Shown piece after piece: positions 25,391 through 34,439 of a stretch of 64,000 nt of DNA. Source of the stretch: Gammaproteobacteria bacterium (GTDB lineage Bacteria > Pseudomonadota > Gammaproteobacteria > Ga0077536). Position 1 is the stretch's first letter. The number at the start of each line of letters is the position of its first letter. The position numbers were made by a program, and so were the translations under genes. Under the pieces are notes generated by a model, which had not been told where the DNA came from, searched no databases, and was given only the letters and a program-made list of their open reading frames with translations. The stretch is from the NCBI GenBank assembly GCA_021773835.1, contig JAJFJQ010000028.1, positions 62,001 to 126,000 on the forward strand, given 5' to 3'.

Positions 25391-27043
25391 ATGAGTGAGG
25401 ATCCGAAGCAACGCCGTTGGCGGAACCCCATCGCAAGATGGGGACGCAATGACTCGCCCGATGAGTTGCCGATCCAGGAGTGGCAAGATCCGCTGCAACC
25501 ATGGCGTGAAAACCGCGCCTACAAAGTTCGACTTTTCCGCATTGGGCATTTTCGCTACTACTGGAAATTTCGCGGGCACGGAAGCCGGCTTTGGCACCGC
25601 ACACGATGGTGGCCAACCCGTAGACGGATCCTATTGCTGCGAGGCGGTTACAACCCGAAAACGCTACGTGCGGAAAAAACCATCAGCGACAAACGTCCGG
25701 TGTATTGGATCATGGCCTTTGCCTTGATGGCAATCATGCCGTTTCTCGTACCGCAAAACCTGACCAACACGCTGTTGAGTGCCGCGGCAATCTTCGCGAT
25801 CTATGCCGCGATCAATCTATGTTGGATGCTCGTCATAGGCACCGCCGGTATCTATTCCCTCGCAACCTATTCGGTCGTTGGCGCGGCTGCATACGGTACC
25901 GCTTACTTGTCGATTCAATTCGGCATGCCTTGGTGGAGTTTGCCTTTCTTTGGCACGTTTATCGGTTTGGTCTTTGGCGTGTTGATCGCAATCCCTGCAG
26001 TGCGCCTCGACGGGTTTTACTATGCGCTACTGACCTTAGGTCTAAACGAGTTATGTCGTGTTTACGTCCTGCAATCACGCACCTTTGGCTCTGCGACTGG
26101 CGGACTCTACGGCGCGGAAACCTATATCCCGCAGCAGTGGAGTTCCGAGCATCAACTGATGCTTGGCTATTACGCCAGTGTGGTCGTGATGATCATGGCC
26201 TTGTCGCTATACCGACTCGTTGATGGGCGCCGACTCGGTCGGATACTACGCATGGCACCGGAAAAGCGAGAGGCCTTCGCCGAGGCTTGCGGCGTTAATT
26301 ACCGCCGTGCTCGGATCCAGGTGTTTCTAATTTCATCGACCGGGCTGGGAGCGATTGGCGGTTTCTACGCCGCGCATTTTCGTGGCGCATCACCGAGCTT
26401 GTTTGGTATCGAACTCGTATCGCTTGGACTTGCGATGTTGGTTATTGGCGGCATGCGCCGCGCGGAAGGTGTCGTTCTCGGCACCTTGATAGTCGTATTA
26501 GTGCGCGATGGCTTGGTCACTTGGGGTCCGATCCGATTGATACTGATAGGGATCATCATGCTCGCCGCTGTATTATTTTTGCGCGGTGGGTTGTTTGGGA
26601 TCAAACCGCAATTTAGAGCGTGGCGTGATAAAAAGAAAAGTGAAAACCGCTCAACTCGAGCCGAGAAAGGAGGCGAAATGCTGCCGGAAGAATCTACCGA
26701 GTGCCGAGATAAAGACCAAGTGTACTTTAGGCGCTTCGACAAGATGCAACGCGACTTTCTTAAGACCTTAGTGTGTGATGAAGTGATCGAGGAACATCGG
26801 CGCCAACCACTGGGGCAGCACAGTGAGGCGCTCGAACGACTGCTGCTCTACTTTCGGCGTCAACCGCAACGCGATAAGTACGCGATCCAGGCCATCGAGC
26901 CATTTAAGGCCTATCGCATTGTCGCGCTTTCCGGTCATCGCGGGGTGGCCCCGCGTGAGGTAGAGGAAAAAACCTACCCGTCTCAGGCGGCGGCGTATCA
27001 CGGTGTTTTTTTACGTCGCGTACAAGATTTACTCGAAACCTAA
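25391..27043 (+). CDS. LivM-type ABC permease fused in frame to a DMFase small-subunit-like domain
   Basis: A 550-residue reading frame in three parts. Residues 1 to about 105 form a Trp/Arg-rich cytosolic extension (RFRGHGSRLWHRTRWW is typical) not expected in LivM. Residues about 105-415 are the LivM permease: several membrane spans, CWMLVIGTAGIYSLATYSVVG, LTLGLNELCRVYV, MAPEKREAFAEACGVNYRRARI, ending at the usual GLFG motif. After a charged linker, residues about 430-550 resemble the small subunit of N,N-dimethylformamidase (EEH, YFRRQP, AYRI, VFLRRVQD). An internal ribosome binding site and ATG precede that last part. A tandem TGATAA at 26626-26631 lies in another frame, so a lost stop by indel is possible. 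Confidence 0.8.
   Translation: MSEDPKQRRWRNPIARWGRNDSPDELPIQEWQDPLQPWRENRAYKVRLFRIGHFRYYWKFRGHGSRLWHRTRWWPTRRRILLLRGGYNPKTLRAEKTISDKRPVYWIMAFALMAIMPFLVPQNLTNTLLSAAAIFAIYAAINLCWMLVIGTAGIYSLATYSVVGAAAYGTAYLSIQFGMPWWSLPFFGTFIGLVFGVLIAIPAVRLDGFYYALLTLGLNELCRVYVLQSRTFGSATGGLYGAETYIPQQWSSEHQLMLGYYASVVVMIMALSLYRLVDGRRLGRILRMAPEKREAFAEACGVNYRRARIQVFLISSTGLGAIGGFYAAHFRGASPSLFGIELVSLGLAMLVIGGMRRAEGVVLGTLIVVLVRDGLVTWGPIRLILIGIIMLAAVLFLRGGLFGIKPQFRAWRDKKKSENRSTRAEKGGEMLPEESTECRDKDQVYFRRFDKMQRDFLKTLVCDEVIEEHRRQPLGQHSEALERLLLYFRRQPQRDKYAIQAIEPFKAYRIVALSGHRGVAPREVEEKTYPSQAAAYHGVFLRRVQDLLET
26666..26673 (+). promoter_or_regulatory. Internal Shine-Dalgarno site inside permease frame
   Basis: AAAGGAGG, essentially a perfect complement of the 16S rRNA tail, four bases before an in-frame ATG at 26678. 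It lies exactly at the junction between the permease and the DMFase small-subunit-like domain, where a separate gene would be expected to begin. This is the best sequence evidence that the small domain is also made, or only made, as a free protein. Confidence 0.75.
26678..27043 (+). CDS. N,N-dimethylformamidase small-subunit-like protein (nested, in frame with the permease)
   Basis: Translation from the internal ATG gives 121 residues, close to the 132 of the known DMFase small subunit. As I recall that family, shared features are the helical N-terminal half, an EEH..NP-like EEHRRQPLG, YFRRQP, the AYRI stretch and a C-terminal VFLRRVQDLLE. The small subunit binds the large iron-containing subunit, and here the large-subunit gene begins 25 bases downstream, as expected for dmfA1-dmfA2 order. 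Whether it is made alone, as the tail of the permease, or both, cannot be decided from sequence. Confidence 0.7.
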   Translation: MLPEESTECRDKDQVYFRRFDKMQRDFLKTLVCDEVIEEHRRQPLGQHSEALERLLLYFRRQPQRDKYAIQAIEPFKAYRIVALSGHRGVAPREVEEKTYPSQAAAYHGVFLRRVQDLLET

Positions 27044-27068
27044 TAGCTGTATCTAACTGAACCTGCCA

Positions 27069-29390
27069 ATGGCCCAGATAAAAATATTCGGTTACACCGA
27101 TAAGATCTCCGTCAAACCGGGTGACGACATCGCGTTTCACGTCACCGCCGACGGCACCGACACAGCCGATGCCCAACTCGTGCGCCTAATTCATGGTGAT
27201 GAGCATCCCGATGGGCCGGGGTTTATCGAACAAGCGATGGACTGCCCCGCTAATGGTGATTGGGATGTGAAGAAACAATTCACGCAGGTTGGCTCTTATT
27301 TAACCGTTGCCGACCCGGATGGACATCTGCGTCTCGATGGTAGCTTCTCCCTCTTTGCCTTCGTCCATCCAACCGTACCGCAATGGGGCACACGCCAAGC
27401 GATCCTCGGTCGTTGGGACATCACGAGTAACGAGGGTTATTGTCTTGGCATAAGTCAGGACGGTTATCTTGAATTTTGGGTCGGCGATGGCACTGACATG
27501 GACTACATTCGCGCCGAAGTGCCGATGCTCGGTAATCAATGGTACTTCATCGCCGCAAGCTTTGATTCGAACAATGGCCACGCGACATTGCACCAGTGTT
27601 CTGTGTCAACCCGCTACAACAGCAGGCTAGGTAAAGTCGCACCGTTCGATTTCGAGTCGCACGTGCGCGAAACATTTCGATTCCGTGCGAAGAATTCGGC
27701 TGACATTCCATTCGTGATGGCTGGTAGCCGAGATTTTCACGAATTACGTGGACATTTTTTCGGACAGGCCTATTGCGGCAAGATCGATCGGCCGGGGATC
27801 TTCGAGCGAGTTTTATTAGCCGAAGAGCTTGAGTCGATCAAAGCGGGCGATGCGCCGCCGGGATCCGGCATGGTGTGTTATTGGGATACGACTGCTGGCT
27901 ATACGGATAAGGGGATCGGCGACGAGGTCATCGACGTCGGCCCACATCGCTTAAATGCCGCAGGCTTAAACCGCCCTAACCGCGCACAAACCGGCTGGAA
28001 TTGGAATGGTCGCAACGATAGTTTCCGACTTGCGCCGGAGGAATACGGCGGCATCGACTTTCACGCCGATGCCGTGATCGACTGTAAATGGGATGTTATC
28101 CAGACACTTCGTATTCCGGATGAATTAAAGAGCGGCGTCTACGCAATGCGCTTGCGCGCTGGCGACGGTGCAGGACTCGCCGAAGAGTACATCGTATTTT
28201 TTGTGCGCGCGAAAACGCCACGCGCAAAAATAGCGATGCTCATTCCGACCGCAAGCTATCTCGCCTATGCGAATGAACATCTGAGTTTTGACGCCCAAAT
28301 AGTGCAATCCATGACCGGCCAACCACCGATCGTCTCGGAGATCGATATCGAGATGTATCAAAACGAGGAGTTTGGTCTGTCGACCTATGACTCCTACCTC
28401 GACGGCCAAGGGGTCAACCTAAGTTCCTACCATCGTCCCATTGTTAATATGCGACCAAAAGCACGCATGTCGAGCATGGGCATCACATGGCAGTTCGCCG
28501 CGGATCTTTCGATCATCGGATGGCTCGAATCACGCAATGACGACTACGAGATCATCACCGATGAAGATCTACATCGCGAAGGTGTCGACTGCCTGAAACC
28601 GTACAACTGCGTGCTCACCGGCACCCATCCGGAATACACCTCGGAACGGATGCTCGATGGTCTGGAAGATTATGTCGAGGACGGCGGTCGACTCATCTAC
28701 ATGGGTGGTAATGGGTTCTATTGGGTGGTTGGGTTTCGCGACGATGAGCCTTGGTGTATGGAAGTGCGCAAACTCGACGCCGCGATGTGTGCGTGGCGCG
28801 CACGACCGGGCGAGCATTACTTGCAGTCCACCGGGGAGAAAGGAGGTCTGTGGCGACACCGCGGACGGCCGCCACAGAAACTCGCCGGGGTTGGTTTCAT
28901 CTCTGAAGGATTCGAACACTGCCAGCCCTATCGGCGCATGCCGGATTCCTACCATCGCCGCATTGAATGGATCACCGAGGGCATCGAGGGCGAAATCATC
29001 GGCGACTTCGGTCTCGCCCATGGCGGCGCAGGCGGTATCGAGCTCGACCGCTATGACCTAAAGCTGGGCACCCCACCGCATGCATTGATCGTGGCCTCGT
29101 CCGGCGGACATACCGACAATTACGTGCTCGTCACCGAAGAATTACTCTATGCCTACCAAGGCCTGAGCGGTACCCAAGACCATCGGATCCGCGCAGACCT
29201 CGTATACTTCCCCGCGCCGAATGAGGGCGCGGTATTCTCAACGGGGTCAATCGCATTTGGCCAAGCGTTGCCGGTTAATAACTTCGACAATAATGTGTCA
29301 AAACTGCTGCATAACGTGGTCAATACGTTTAGCAGCGATGGACCAATACCCGGAGAGCGATGGGTTTCACGGGAACGACAGTGGCGGTAG
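27069..29390 (+). CDS. N,N-dimethylformamidase large-subunit-like iron amidohydrolase
   Basis: A 773-residue protein matching the length and layout of the DMFase large subunit (about 762): an N-terminal beta domain, a LamG-like sandwich (about 85-255), and a C-terminal Rossmann/GATase-like catalytic domain from about residue 385. The known mononuclear iron site uses two tyrosines and a glutamate with a nearby histidine; plausible equivalents here are Tyr400 (SYLAY), Tyr440 (GLSTY), His520 and Glu522 (THPEY). It should hydrolyse a small amide, not necessarily dimethylformamide. No signal peptide, so cytosolic. It follows the importer genes closely, which argues for import followed by hydrolysis. 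Confidence 0.88.
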   Translation: MAQIKIFGYTDKISVKPGDDIAFHVTADGTDTADAQLVRLIHGDEHPDGPGFIEQAMDCPANGDWDVKKQFTQVGSYLTVADPDGHLRLDGSFSLFAFVHPTVPQWGTRQAILGRWDITSNEGYCLGISQDGYLEFWVGDGTDMDYIRAEVPMLGNQWYFIAASFDSNNGHATLHQCSVSTRYNSRLGKVAPFDFESHVRETFRFRAKNSADIPFVMAGSRDFHELRGHFFGQAYCGKIDRPGIFERVLLAEELESIKAGDAPPGSGMVCYWDTTAGYTDKGIGDEVIDVGPHRLNAAGLNRPNRAQTGWNWNGRNDSFRLAPEEYGGIDFHADAVIDCKWDVIQTLRIPDELKSGVYAMRLRAGDGAGLAEEYIVFFVRAKTPRAKIAMLIPTASYLAYANEHLSFDAQIVQSMTGQPPIVSEIDIEMYQNEEFGLSTYDSYLDGQGVNLSSYHRPIVNMRPKARMSSMGITWQFAADLSIIGWLESRNDDYEIITDEDLHREGVDCLKPYNCVLTGTHPEYTSERMLDGLEDYVEDGGRLIYMGGNGFYWVVGFRDDEPWCMEVRKLDAAMCAWRARPGEHYLQSTGEKGGLWRHRGRPPQKLAGVGFISEGFEHCQPYRRMPDSYHRRIEWITEGIEGEIIGDFGLAHGGAGGIELDRYDLKLGTPPHALIVASSGGHTDNYVLVTEELLYAYQGLSGTQDHRIRADLVYFPAPNEGAVFSTGSIAFGQALPVNNFDNNVSKLLHNVVNTFSSDGPIPGERWVSRERQWR

Positions 29391-29568
29391 TGATAATCTT
29401 TGATAACTCAGATGTGACCTGACAGACAGTGTCAGAGATCTTTGAAACTATGTTCTAAAGCGGGCGCTCAAAGTGACCCTAAAATTGTGTTGCTAATGGC
29501 TCAGATCGGCCAAGGGCAGACTGTGAATAGCTAATGGTGAGTCCGCGTTTCCGATTTACCTGCAGCCG

Positions 29569-30531
29569 CTAATGGTTGTCCCAGTGGTACAGCACGCGGG
29601 AGAAGTCGCGCTTGCGAAGATCATTGCGACGAATGAAAAACGCACCGATTCCGGCGTCGCCCCATAGAACCTCGGGCTGGTCGAGACTCAACGAACTCTG
29701 AATTTCGAACAGCAACAACCAGTCTTCGTCCGGATCAGCGTAGCGCGGATCCCACTGGGTAAAGAAGGCGTAGCCGCCAATCCACGCGATTGAACGAATC
29801 GTTACGTGACTTGAGTACCGCACGTACACGCTTTCGGCCTCGTCGCCAAAGCGTTCGAAAAAGCGGTAGTCTCCCTCGCCAAAGACTTTCTCGAAACGAT
29901 AGTCTCCGGGCACCGGGTAGCCGGTACTTGCTGTGAACGTCAGCCTCCCCTCGTCGACGATCGGCAATACTGTTCCGGATCGGCTAGGGTGTTTCTTCGT
30001 CAGTGCCTTTTCATCGCGGATCACGTCTTCGTGCCAAACGACGCGAAAGTAGTTTTGCTTCTGCTGCAGCTCGAACTGCGCTTTGGCGTCATGCGGCCTT
30101 GTGTCGAGGTGCTCAAGCCCCCAAACCTGACGAGTGTGGTCAACCGAGTCGGAGATATAGAATTGTAGGATGCCGCTCTCTGGGTAGTCGGGCAACGGCG
30201 GCACGTCGTCGAAGTTTATCTGCGCGAGAAAACTCAATGCACGTCCGTCGGGGTCGCGCGGGTACTCAAAGTCTTTCGGCATGTATGGCGTGCCGAGAAA
30301 CTTGCTGTCGAAGACCGAGGTTCGCGCCACCTTGCCCTCAGCCACCGCGATCGGCATCGCCGCTGCATCGAATGCCTCGCGATACTCGGCCATTTCGGCT
30401 GGATAGTCGGCAATAACGTTGCCTTCGTAATACTTGGCGAGCTCGTCATAGCGGCTGTCATGCTCGGGCACGCGATCTCCGCAGGCCGTTAGCGAAACGG
30501 CGAGGAGCGCTATGCAGGTGCGACTGTACAA
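29569..30531 (-). CDS. DUF1963/YwqG-like lipoprotein
   Basis: A 320-residue protein with a lipoprotein signal peptide (IALLAVSLTACG; lipobox LTAC, Cys17) and a YwqG/DUF1963 domain: TPYMPKDFEYP, LSFLAQINFDD, SGILQFYIS and, near the end, LLLFEIQSS with GDAGIGAFFI. The domain is widespread, often in toxin-immunity or unknown settings, and usually cytosolic; a lipid-anchored version is less common. It stands alone on the minus strand, convergent with the DMFase gene. Function unknown. Confidence 0.82.
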   Translation of the reverse strand: MYSRTCIALLAVSLTACGDRVPEHDSRYDELAKYYEGNVIADYPAEMAEYREAFDAAAMPIAVAEGKVARTSVFDSKFLGTPYMPKDFEYPRDPDGRALSFLAQINFDDVPPLPDYPESGILQFYISDSVDHTRQVWGLEHLDTRPHDAKAQFELQQKQNYFRVVWHEDVIRDEKALTKKHPSRSGTVLPIVDEGRLTFTASTGYPVPGDYRFEKVFGEGDYRFFERFGDEAESVYVRYSSHVTIRSIAWIGGYAFFTQWDPRYADPDEDWLLLFEIQSSLSLDQPEVLWGDAGIGAFFIRRNDLRKRDFSRVLYHWDNH

Positions 30532-30913
30532 AGTCGATCTCCGTGCGGGTATGGGCTAATCGTAGTCAGCATCAACATGGAGGAACGCGATACCGGTCAC
30601 AAAAGCCTGGATAGTCCTTCTACCTGTGTATCGAGCAGCCAGTTATTCCGTTTGCCCATTCGTAATCACCGAAAACGGGTGACGCTAGGCTTTCCGCAGC
30701 GGCTGCATTGGGCACAAAGCGGCGGTCGCCGATCAGTATTGGTGAACGTCTGCTTCAGAGATCATCTGACATCATCTGTCCGGTCCGATACCGACTATTA
30801 CAGATAATCGCTAGGGAAATATCTAGGCCCACTTACGGCTATTCCTGCTGCAGATTGGACCGGACCCCAAATTCAGTCCTAAAATGCCTTCAACCGCCCA
30901 CCGGAGAAAAGCA
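30532..30913. other. Intergenic region without evident gene
   Basis: About 380 bases between the divergent YwqG-like lipoprotein and amidohydrolase genes. Short frames exist but have neither ribosome binding sites nor protein-like composition. It presumably holds promoters for both directions; I could not identify a convincing -35/-10 pair. CCGGAG before the ATG at 30914 is the ribosome binding site of the amidohydrolase gene. Confidence 0.5.
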
Positions 30914-32191
30914 ATGACTAATCGAACGTTTCTAAGCGGCGCCAGACTTATCGATGGCGTGAACCCCCCACAAGATGACATGGTCATCGTGATCAAAGAT
31001 GATCGTATCGCTAAGGTGAGCAAAGCATCAAAAGCACCGACGCGACGCAAGAACGATACGCTCTTTGATCTGGCGGGAAAAACGTTGATGCCCGGTATGG
31101 CGTTTTGCCACTATCACCCTGCCTACGATAATGTGAACAGCTTGCAAGAGATCGATCTCAAGCACCCACCGACGACGTTGACATTGATCGCGGCTAAAAA
31201 CGCCGAACTTCTCCTTAACTGCGGATTCACCATGGCAGTCGGTGCTGGCGCCGCGCATTACATCGACGTTGCTTTGCGCAATTGCATCAATAACGGACTT
31301 ATTCCGGGCCCCCGGATCCTTGCATGCGGGAGCGACGTGGTGAGTACCGGCGACTCTGTCGACATGCACCCCAAATGGTGGAATCTTGGATTAAAGGGTC
31401 TTGCGAAGGTATGCGATGGTCCCGATGAATTTCGCAAAGCGGTACGTGAAGAGATCGCAAACGGGGTCGACATCGTTAAGCTCTACCCAACGGGCGGACA
31501 CGGATTGCCCAACGATTCTCATTTCATGAGCATGAGTGAAGAAGAAGTTCACGTCGCCGTGCGTACGGCACACGAACGCGGTGCAAAGATCCGTGGTCAC
31601 CTAATCAGCACGCGCGGCATTAAAGTCGCACTGGAAGCCGGCATCGATGTTGTTGACCATGGCGACGGCACCGACGATGAATGCCTCGAACTGTTTCTCA
31701 AACAAGGGACCTTTCTCGCGCCGAGTCTTTATTTTCCGTCAGTCTTGGTCAGTGGCTATTTGAGCGGTGACCACCCGGGCCTTGCCTCGATGGTTCCGGA
31801 GTTGGAACATACATTGGAAAATCACCCCGCGATGGTGAAACGTGCGAACGATGCCGGGGTACCGCTCGTCGTCGGTGACGATTTTGGCTTTGGCTCGTTG
31901 ATGCCACACGGCGATTACGCCAAGGAGCTCGCTGTGTACCCGGAACTTTGCGGCGTGTCGAACCTTGATGTGATCCGCTGGGCAACTTACAACGGTGCCG
32001 CGTTGCAAGGACGACTCGATGACCTCGGCACAGTCGAGGAAGGTAAGCTCGCCGATCTATTGGTCGTCGACGGCGACCCGTCGAAAGACCTACGCGTGTT
32101 GCAGGATCGGGACAACCTCAAAGCGATCCTCAAGGGCGGGGATTTTGTAAAGTGCACGCTGGCGCAACAAGACGTGCCGCAGGCGGCCTAA
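30914..32191 (+). CDS. Amidohydrolase, imidazolonepropionase/prolidase-like
   Basis: Amidohydrolase-superfamily enzyme of 425 residues. It has an N-terminal sandwich strand (FLSGARLIDGVNPP), the metal HxH in MPGMAFCHYHPAY, a lysine in VDIVKLYPTGGHG that could be the carboxylated bridge, GHLISTRGIKVALEAGIDVVDHG, the acidic VVGDDFGFG, and the closing GTVEEGKLADLLVVDGDP. HxH is preceded by Cys rather than the common Asp-Ala. The ATG at 30914 is preferred because of CCGGAG; ten more codons are open upstream. Cytosolic, substrate unknown, and it is followed by a methyltransferase gene. Confidence 0.9.
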   Translation: MTNRTFLSGARLIDGVNPPQDDMVIVIKDDRIAKVSKASKAPTRRKNDTLFDLAGKTLMPGMAFCHYHPAYDNVNSLQEIDLKHPPTTLTLIAAKNAELLLNCGFTMAVGAGAAHYIDVALRNCINNGLIPGPRILACGSDVVSTGDSVDMHPKWWNLGLKGLAKVCDGPDEFRKAVREEIANGVDIVKLYPTGGHGLPNDSHFMSMSEEEVHVAVRTAHERGAKIRGHLISTRGIKVALEAGIDVVDHGDGTDDECLELFLKQGTFLAPSLYFPSVLVSGYLSGDHPGLASMVPELEHTLENHPAMVKRANDAGVPLVVGDDFGFGSLMPHGDYAKELAVYPELCGVSNLDVIRWATYNGAALQGRLDDLGTVEEGKLADLLVVDGDPSKDLRVLQDRDNLKAILKGGDFVKCTLAQQDVPQAA

Positions 32192-32302
32192 GACGTACCA
32201 CTACGGTGATAATGGAGGGCGGCGAATCGGCCGCACTTCCTTTTACCGCAAGCTTAAAAATAGCCTCGTAGCTACAGCACCACCTTGTGACCATTAAACC
32301 CA

Positions 32303-33157
32303 ATGAGTAAGGCCGCGGCAGAATCGGATCTAGGCGTCGCGATCGATCGCCATTACGGATCACTCGACTTGACCGAGCGGATCCTCGACGCGTTGCGTGG
32401 GGCAGGCAAAGACCTTGAGAATCTGCACCGCGAAGATCTCTCAGGCTTCGATGAATTCCACGCAGGTGGTCTCGGTGCAACCCGTGAAATGGCGTTGTTC
32501 GCTGAAGTCTTACCGGAAGATAAGGTCTTGGATCTGGGTAGCGGTATTGGCGGACCGGCCCGTACCTTGGCCAGCGAATTCGGCTGCACCGTCACTGGGC
32601 TTGATATCACCCAATCGTTTTGCGATGCCGCGCGTGAACTGAGTCACCGGCTTAAGATGAGTGACAAGGTCGAATTCGTCTGTGCCGATGCGGTTGAAAT
32701 GCCATTACCCTCGGGACACTACGACGTCGTATGGGCACAATATTCGCTACCGAATATCAAACGCCAGAAGACCCTGTTCGAGCAGGTCTACCGCGTCTTA
32801 AAGCCCGGTGGCTCCTTTGTTTTTGAAACCCTGTGCCAGGGGCCGACTGGTGAGATCCACCTTCCCGTTTTTTGGGCGGCCGATCCCAAAAATAATCACA
32901 TTCAAACCCCGGACGATACCCGTCGCAATCTTGCCGCCGCTGGTCTAACGGAGATCACCATCGAGGATGTAACCGAGCATGTCCTCATCGCTGCCCGTCG
33001 GCGTCTGGCTGTCGCGCAAACGCAAACAGGCGCTGCGGCTTTGTGGCTTGGATTGATCGTACCGCAAGATGCGCGCGAGAAAATGCAGAATTCAATCCGC
33101 AATAGTGAAGAACACCGAACGATTTTGATCCGCGGACATTACCGCAAACCGAAATAG
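32303..33157 (+). CDS. SAM-dependent methyltransferase (UbiE/small-molecule type)
   Basis: A 284-residue cytosolic methyltransferase. The SAM-binding motif is VLDLGSGIGGPARTLA, followed by TVTGLDITQSF, VEFVCADAVEMPLPSGHYDVVW and RVLKPGGSFVFETL. The pattern resembles sarcosine/dimethylglycine and tocopherol-type N- or C-methyltransferases, but the N-terminal segment (VAIDRHYGSLDLTERILDAL) is closest in style to the glycine-betaine synthesis enzymes. The substrate cannot be fixed. It ends three bases before the convergent LLM gene. Confidence 0.85.
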   Translation: MSKAAAESDLGVAIDRHYGSLDLTERILDALRGAGKDLENLHREDLSGFDEFHAGGLGATREMALFAEVLPEDKVLDLGSGIGGPARTLASEFGCTVTGLDITQSFCDAARELSHRLKMSDKVEFVCADAVEMPLPSGHYDVVWAQYSLPNIKRQKTLFEQVYRVLKPGGSFVFETLCQGPTGEIHLPVFWAADPKNNHIQTPDDTRRNLAAAGLTEITIEDVTEHVLIAARRRLAVAQTQTGAAALWLGLIVPQDAREKMQNSIRNSEEHRTILIRGHYRKPK

Positions 33158-33160
33158 CCC

Positions 33161-34306
33161 TTACCCACCGAGCAAATGCGGCATTACTTCGTCGACGAAC
33201 AATTGCAAGCTACGCATGGTGTGCTCGTGAGCAAGCCCAGGCCAATGGCAGTTGAGAAGAACCTGCTCGACGTTTAGTTCGTCGCGTAGCTCTAACATTT
33301 GCTCGGCCACCTGTTCTGGCGTTCCGAACAATAGGCACCGTGGTTTAACGAACTCGTAGTCCAACTGACGTTCAAGCTCGGCCTGACGAGAGGCAGATAA
33401 GTTTTCGCCGGGGTTGAGATAGATCGAGGGACCACGCCAATTGCTAAAGTTGAGCGTCCCCATAACTGCCTCGCCGGCAAGGCGCGTGGCCTCCGCTTCG
33501 GTTTCCGCGACGAAGGCGTCACGCATAATGCCGCAGCGAGCGCCCGGCTCGACAGTATGTCCCGCCGCTTGAGCCGTTTCTCGATATAGCGTGAAGCGTT
33601 CCTTAAGTCCTTTTACAGTTGGCCGCCACATGATAATTCCGAGATCATTTTCGGCTGCGAATTCGATTGACCGATCACCGTCGACGACTTGCCACAAGGG
33701 TGGCCCCGGCTGCTGTCGCGGTCGCGGGTAGACAGAGATTTTGACCATATCGCCAGATTCATCGTCAACGTAATCCGGCAGCAAAACCGTATGCGCACGG
33801 TCTTTATTGAAACCAGGGTATGGAAAGGTGTATTTCTCACCCGAATAACCAAAGCGCTTGTTGGCAAAGGCGAGCTTGAGCACGTTCAGGGTGTCGGCAA
33901 ATACCGCATAGTTTTCTTCCGGCTTATTCGGATCTGCTTTTGGGTTGAGGTTTAAACCTTCAATACCGTAGTTACCTCGACCCAGACCTAGTTCAACCCG
34001 CCCATTACTCAATTGATCGAGCAGTGCAACGTCTTCGGCGAGACGTAGGGGATGCCAGAAAGTGATAATCGCAGCGGCCAATCCAATTCTGATCCGCTCC
34101 GTGCGTGCGGCGATGTCGGTACCCATCACAATAGGGTTTGGTAACATCTCGCGACCCCAGATACTAAAGTGATGCTCAGCAAACCAAATTGTGTCGAAGC
34201 CCGACGCTTCACAAAACATCGCGATCTCACGGACCTCGTCCAGCACCTCAAGATAATCGCGGGCCTGGTTCAAATTTGTTGGATTACAGAAGTAGCTGAT
34301 CTTCAT
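33161..34306 (-). CDS. LLM-class flavin-dependent oxidoreductase
   Basis: Luciferase-like flavoenzyme of 381 residues starting at MKISYFCNPTN (ATG 34306); an 18-codon upstream extension is unlikely. Blocks are FDTIWFAEHHFS, RIRIGLAAAIITFWHPLRLAED, LDQLSNGRVELGLGRGNYG and GPPLWQVV. It diverges from an aldo-keto reductase gene over about 130 bases. It may be a monooxygenase or dehydrogenase using FMN or F420. Nearby genes give no clear substrate, although the next plus-strand unit has carbonyl reduction and aldehyde oxidation functions. Confidence 0.9.
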   Translation of the reverse strand: MKISYFCNPTNLNQARDYLEVLDEVREIAMFCEASGFDTIWFAEHHFSIWGREMLPNPIVMGTDIAARTERIRIGLAAAIITFWHPLRLAEDVALLDQLSNGRVELGLGRGNYGIEGLNLNPKADPNKPEENYAVFADTLNVLKLAFANKRFGYSGEKYTFPYPGFNKDRAHTVLLPDYVDDESGDMVKISVYPRPRQQPGPPLWQVVDGDRSIEFAAENDLGIIMWRPTVKGLKERFTLYRETAQAAGHTVEPGARCGIMRDAFVAETEAEATRLAGEAVMGTLNFSNWRGPSIYLNPGENLSASRQAELERQLDYEFVKPRCLLFGTPEQVAEQMLELRDELNVEQVLLNCHWPGLAHEHTMRSLQLFVDEVMPHLLGG

Positions 34307-34439
34307 ACCGTCGCGCCGGATCGTTGAGAAGAGGATTGTATGACAATATACAATATACATTCCACGCCCGCTGTGGCAGATTCCGGGGTCTCATCGAATC
34401 TCAGTTTTACACGTGGATACCAGTCGCAGGATCACAGCT

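Noticed and set aside
27069-29390. Reading the LamG-like N-terminal region as a carbohydrate-binding or glycosidase protein
   Set aside because: The whole length and the C-terminal iron-site pattern match the DMFase large subunit, in which a LamG-like domain is normal.
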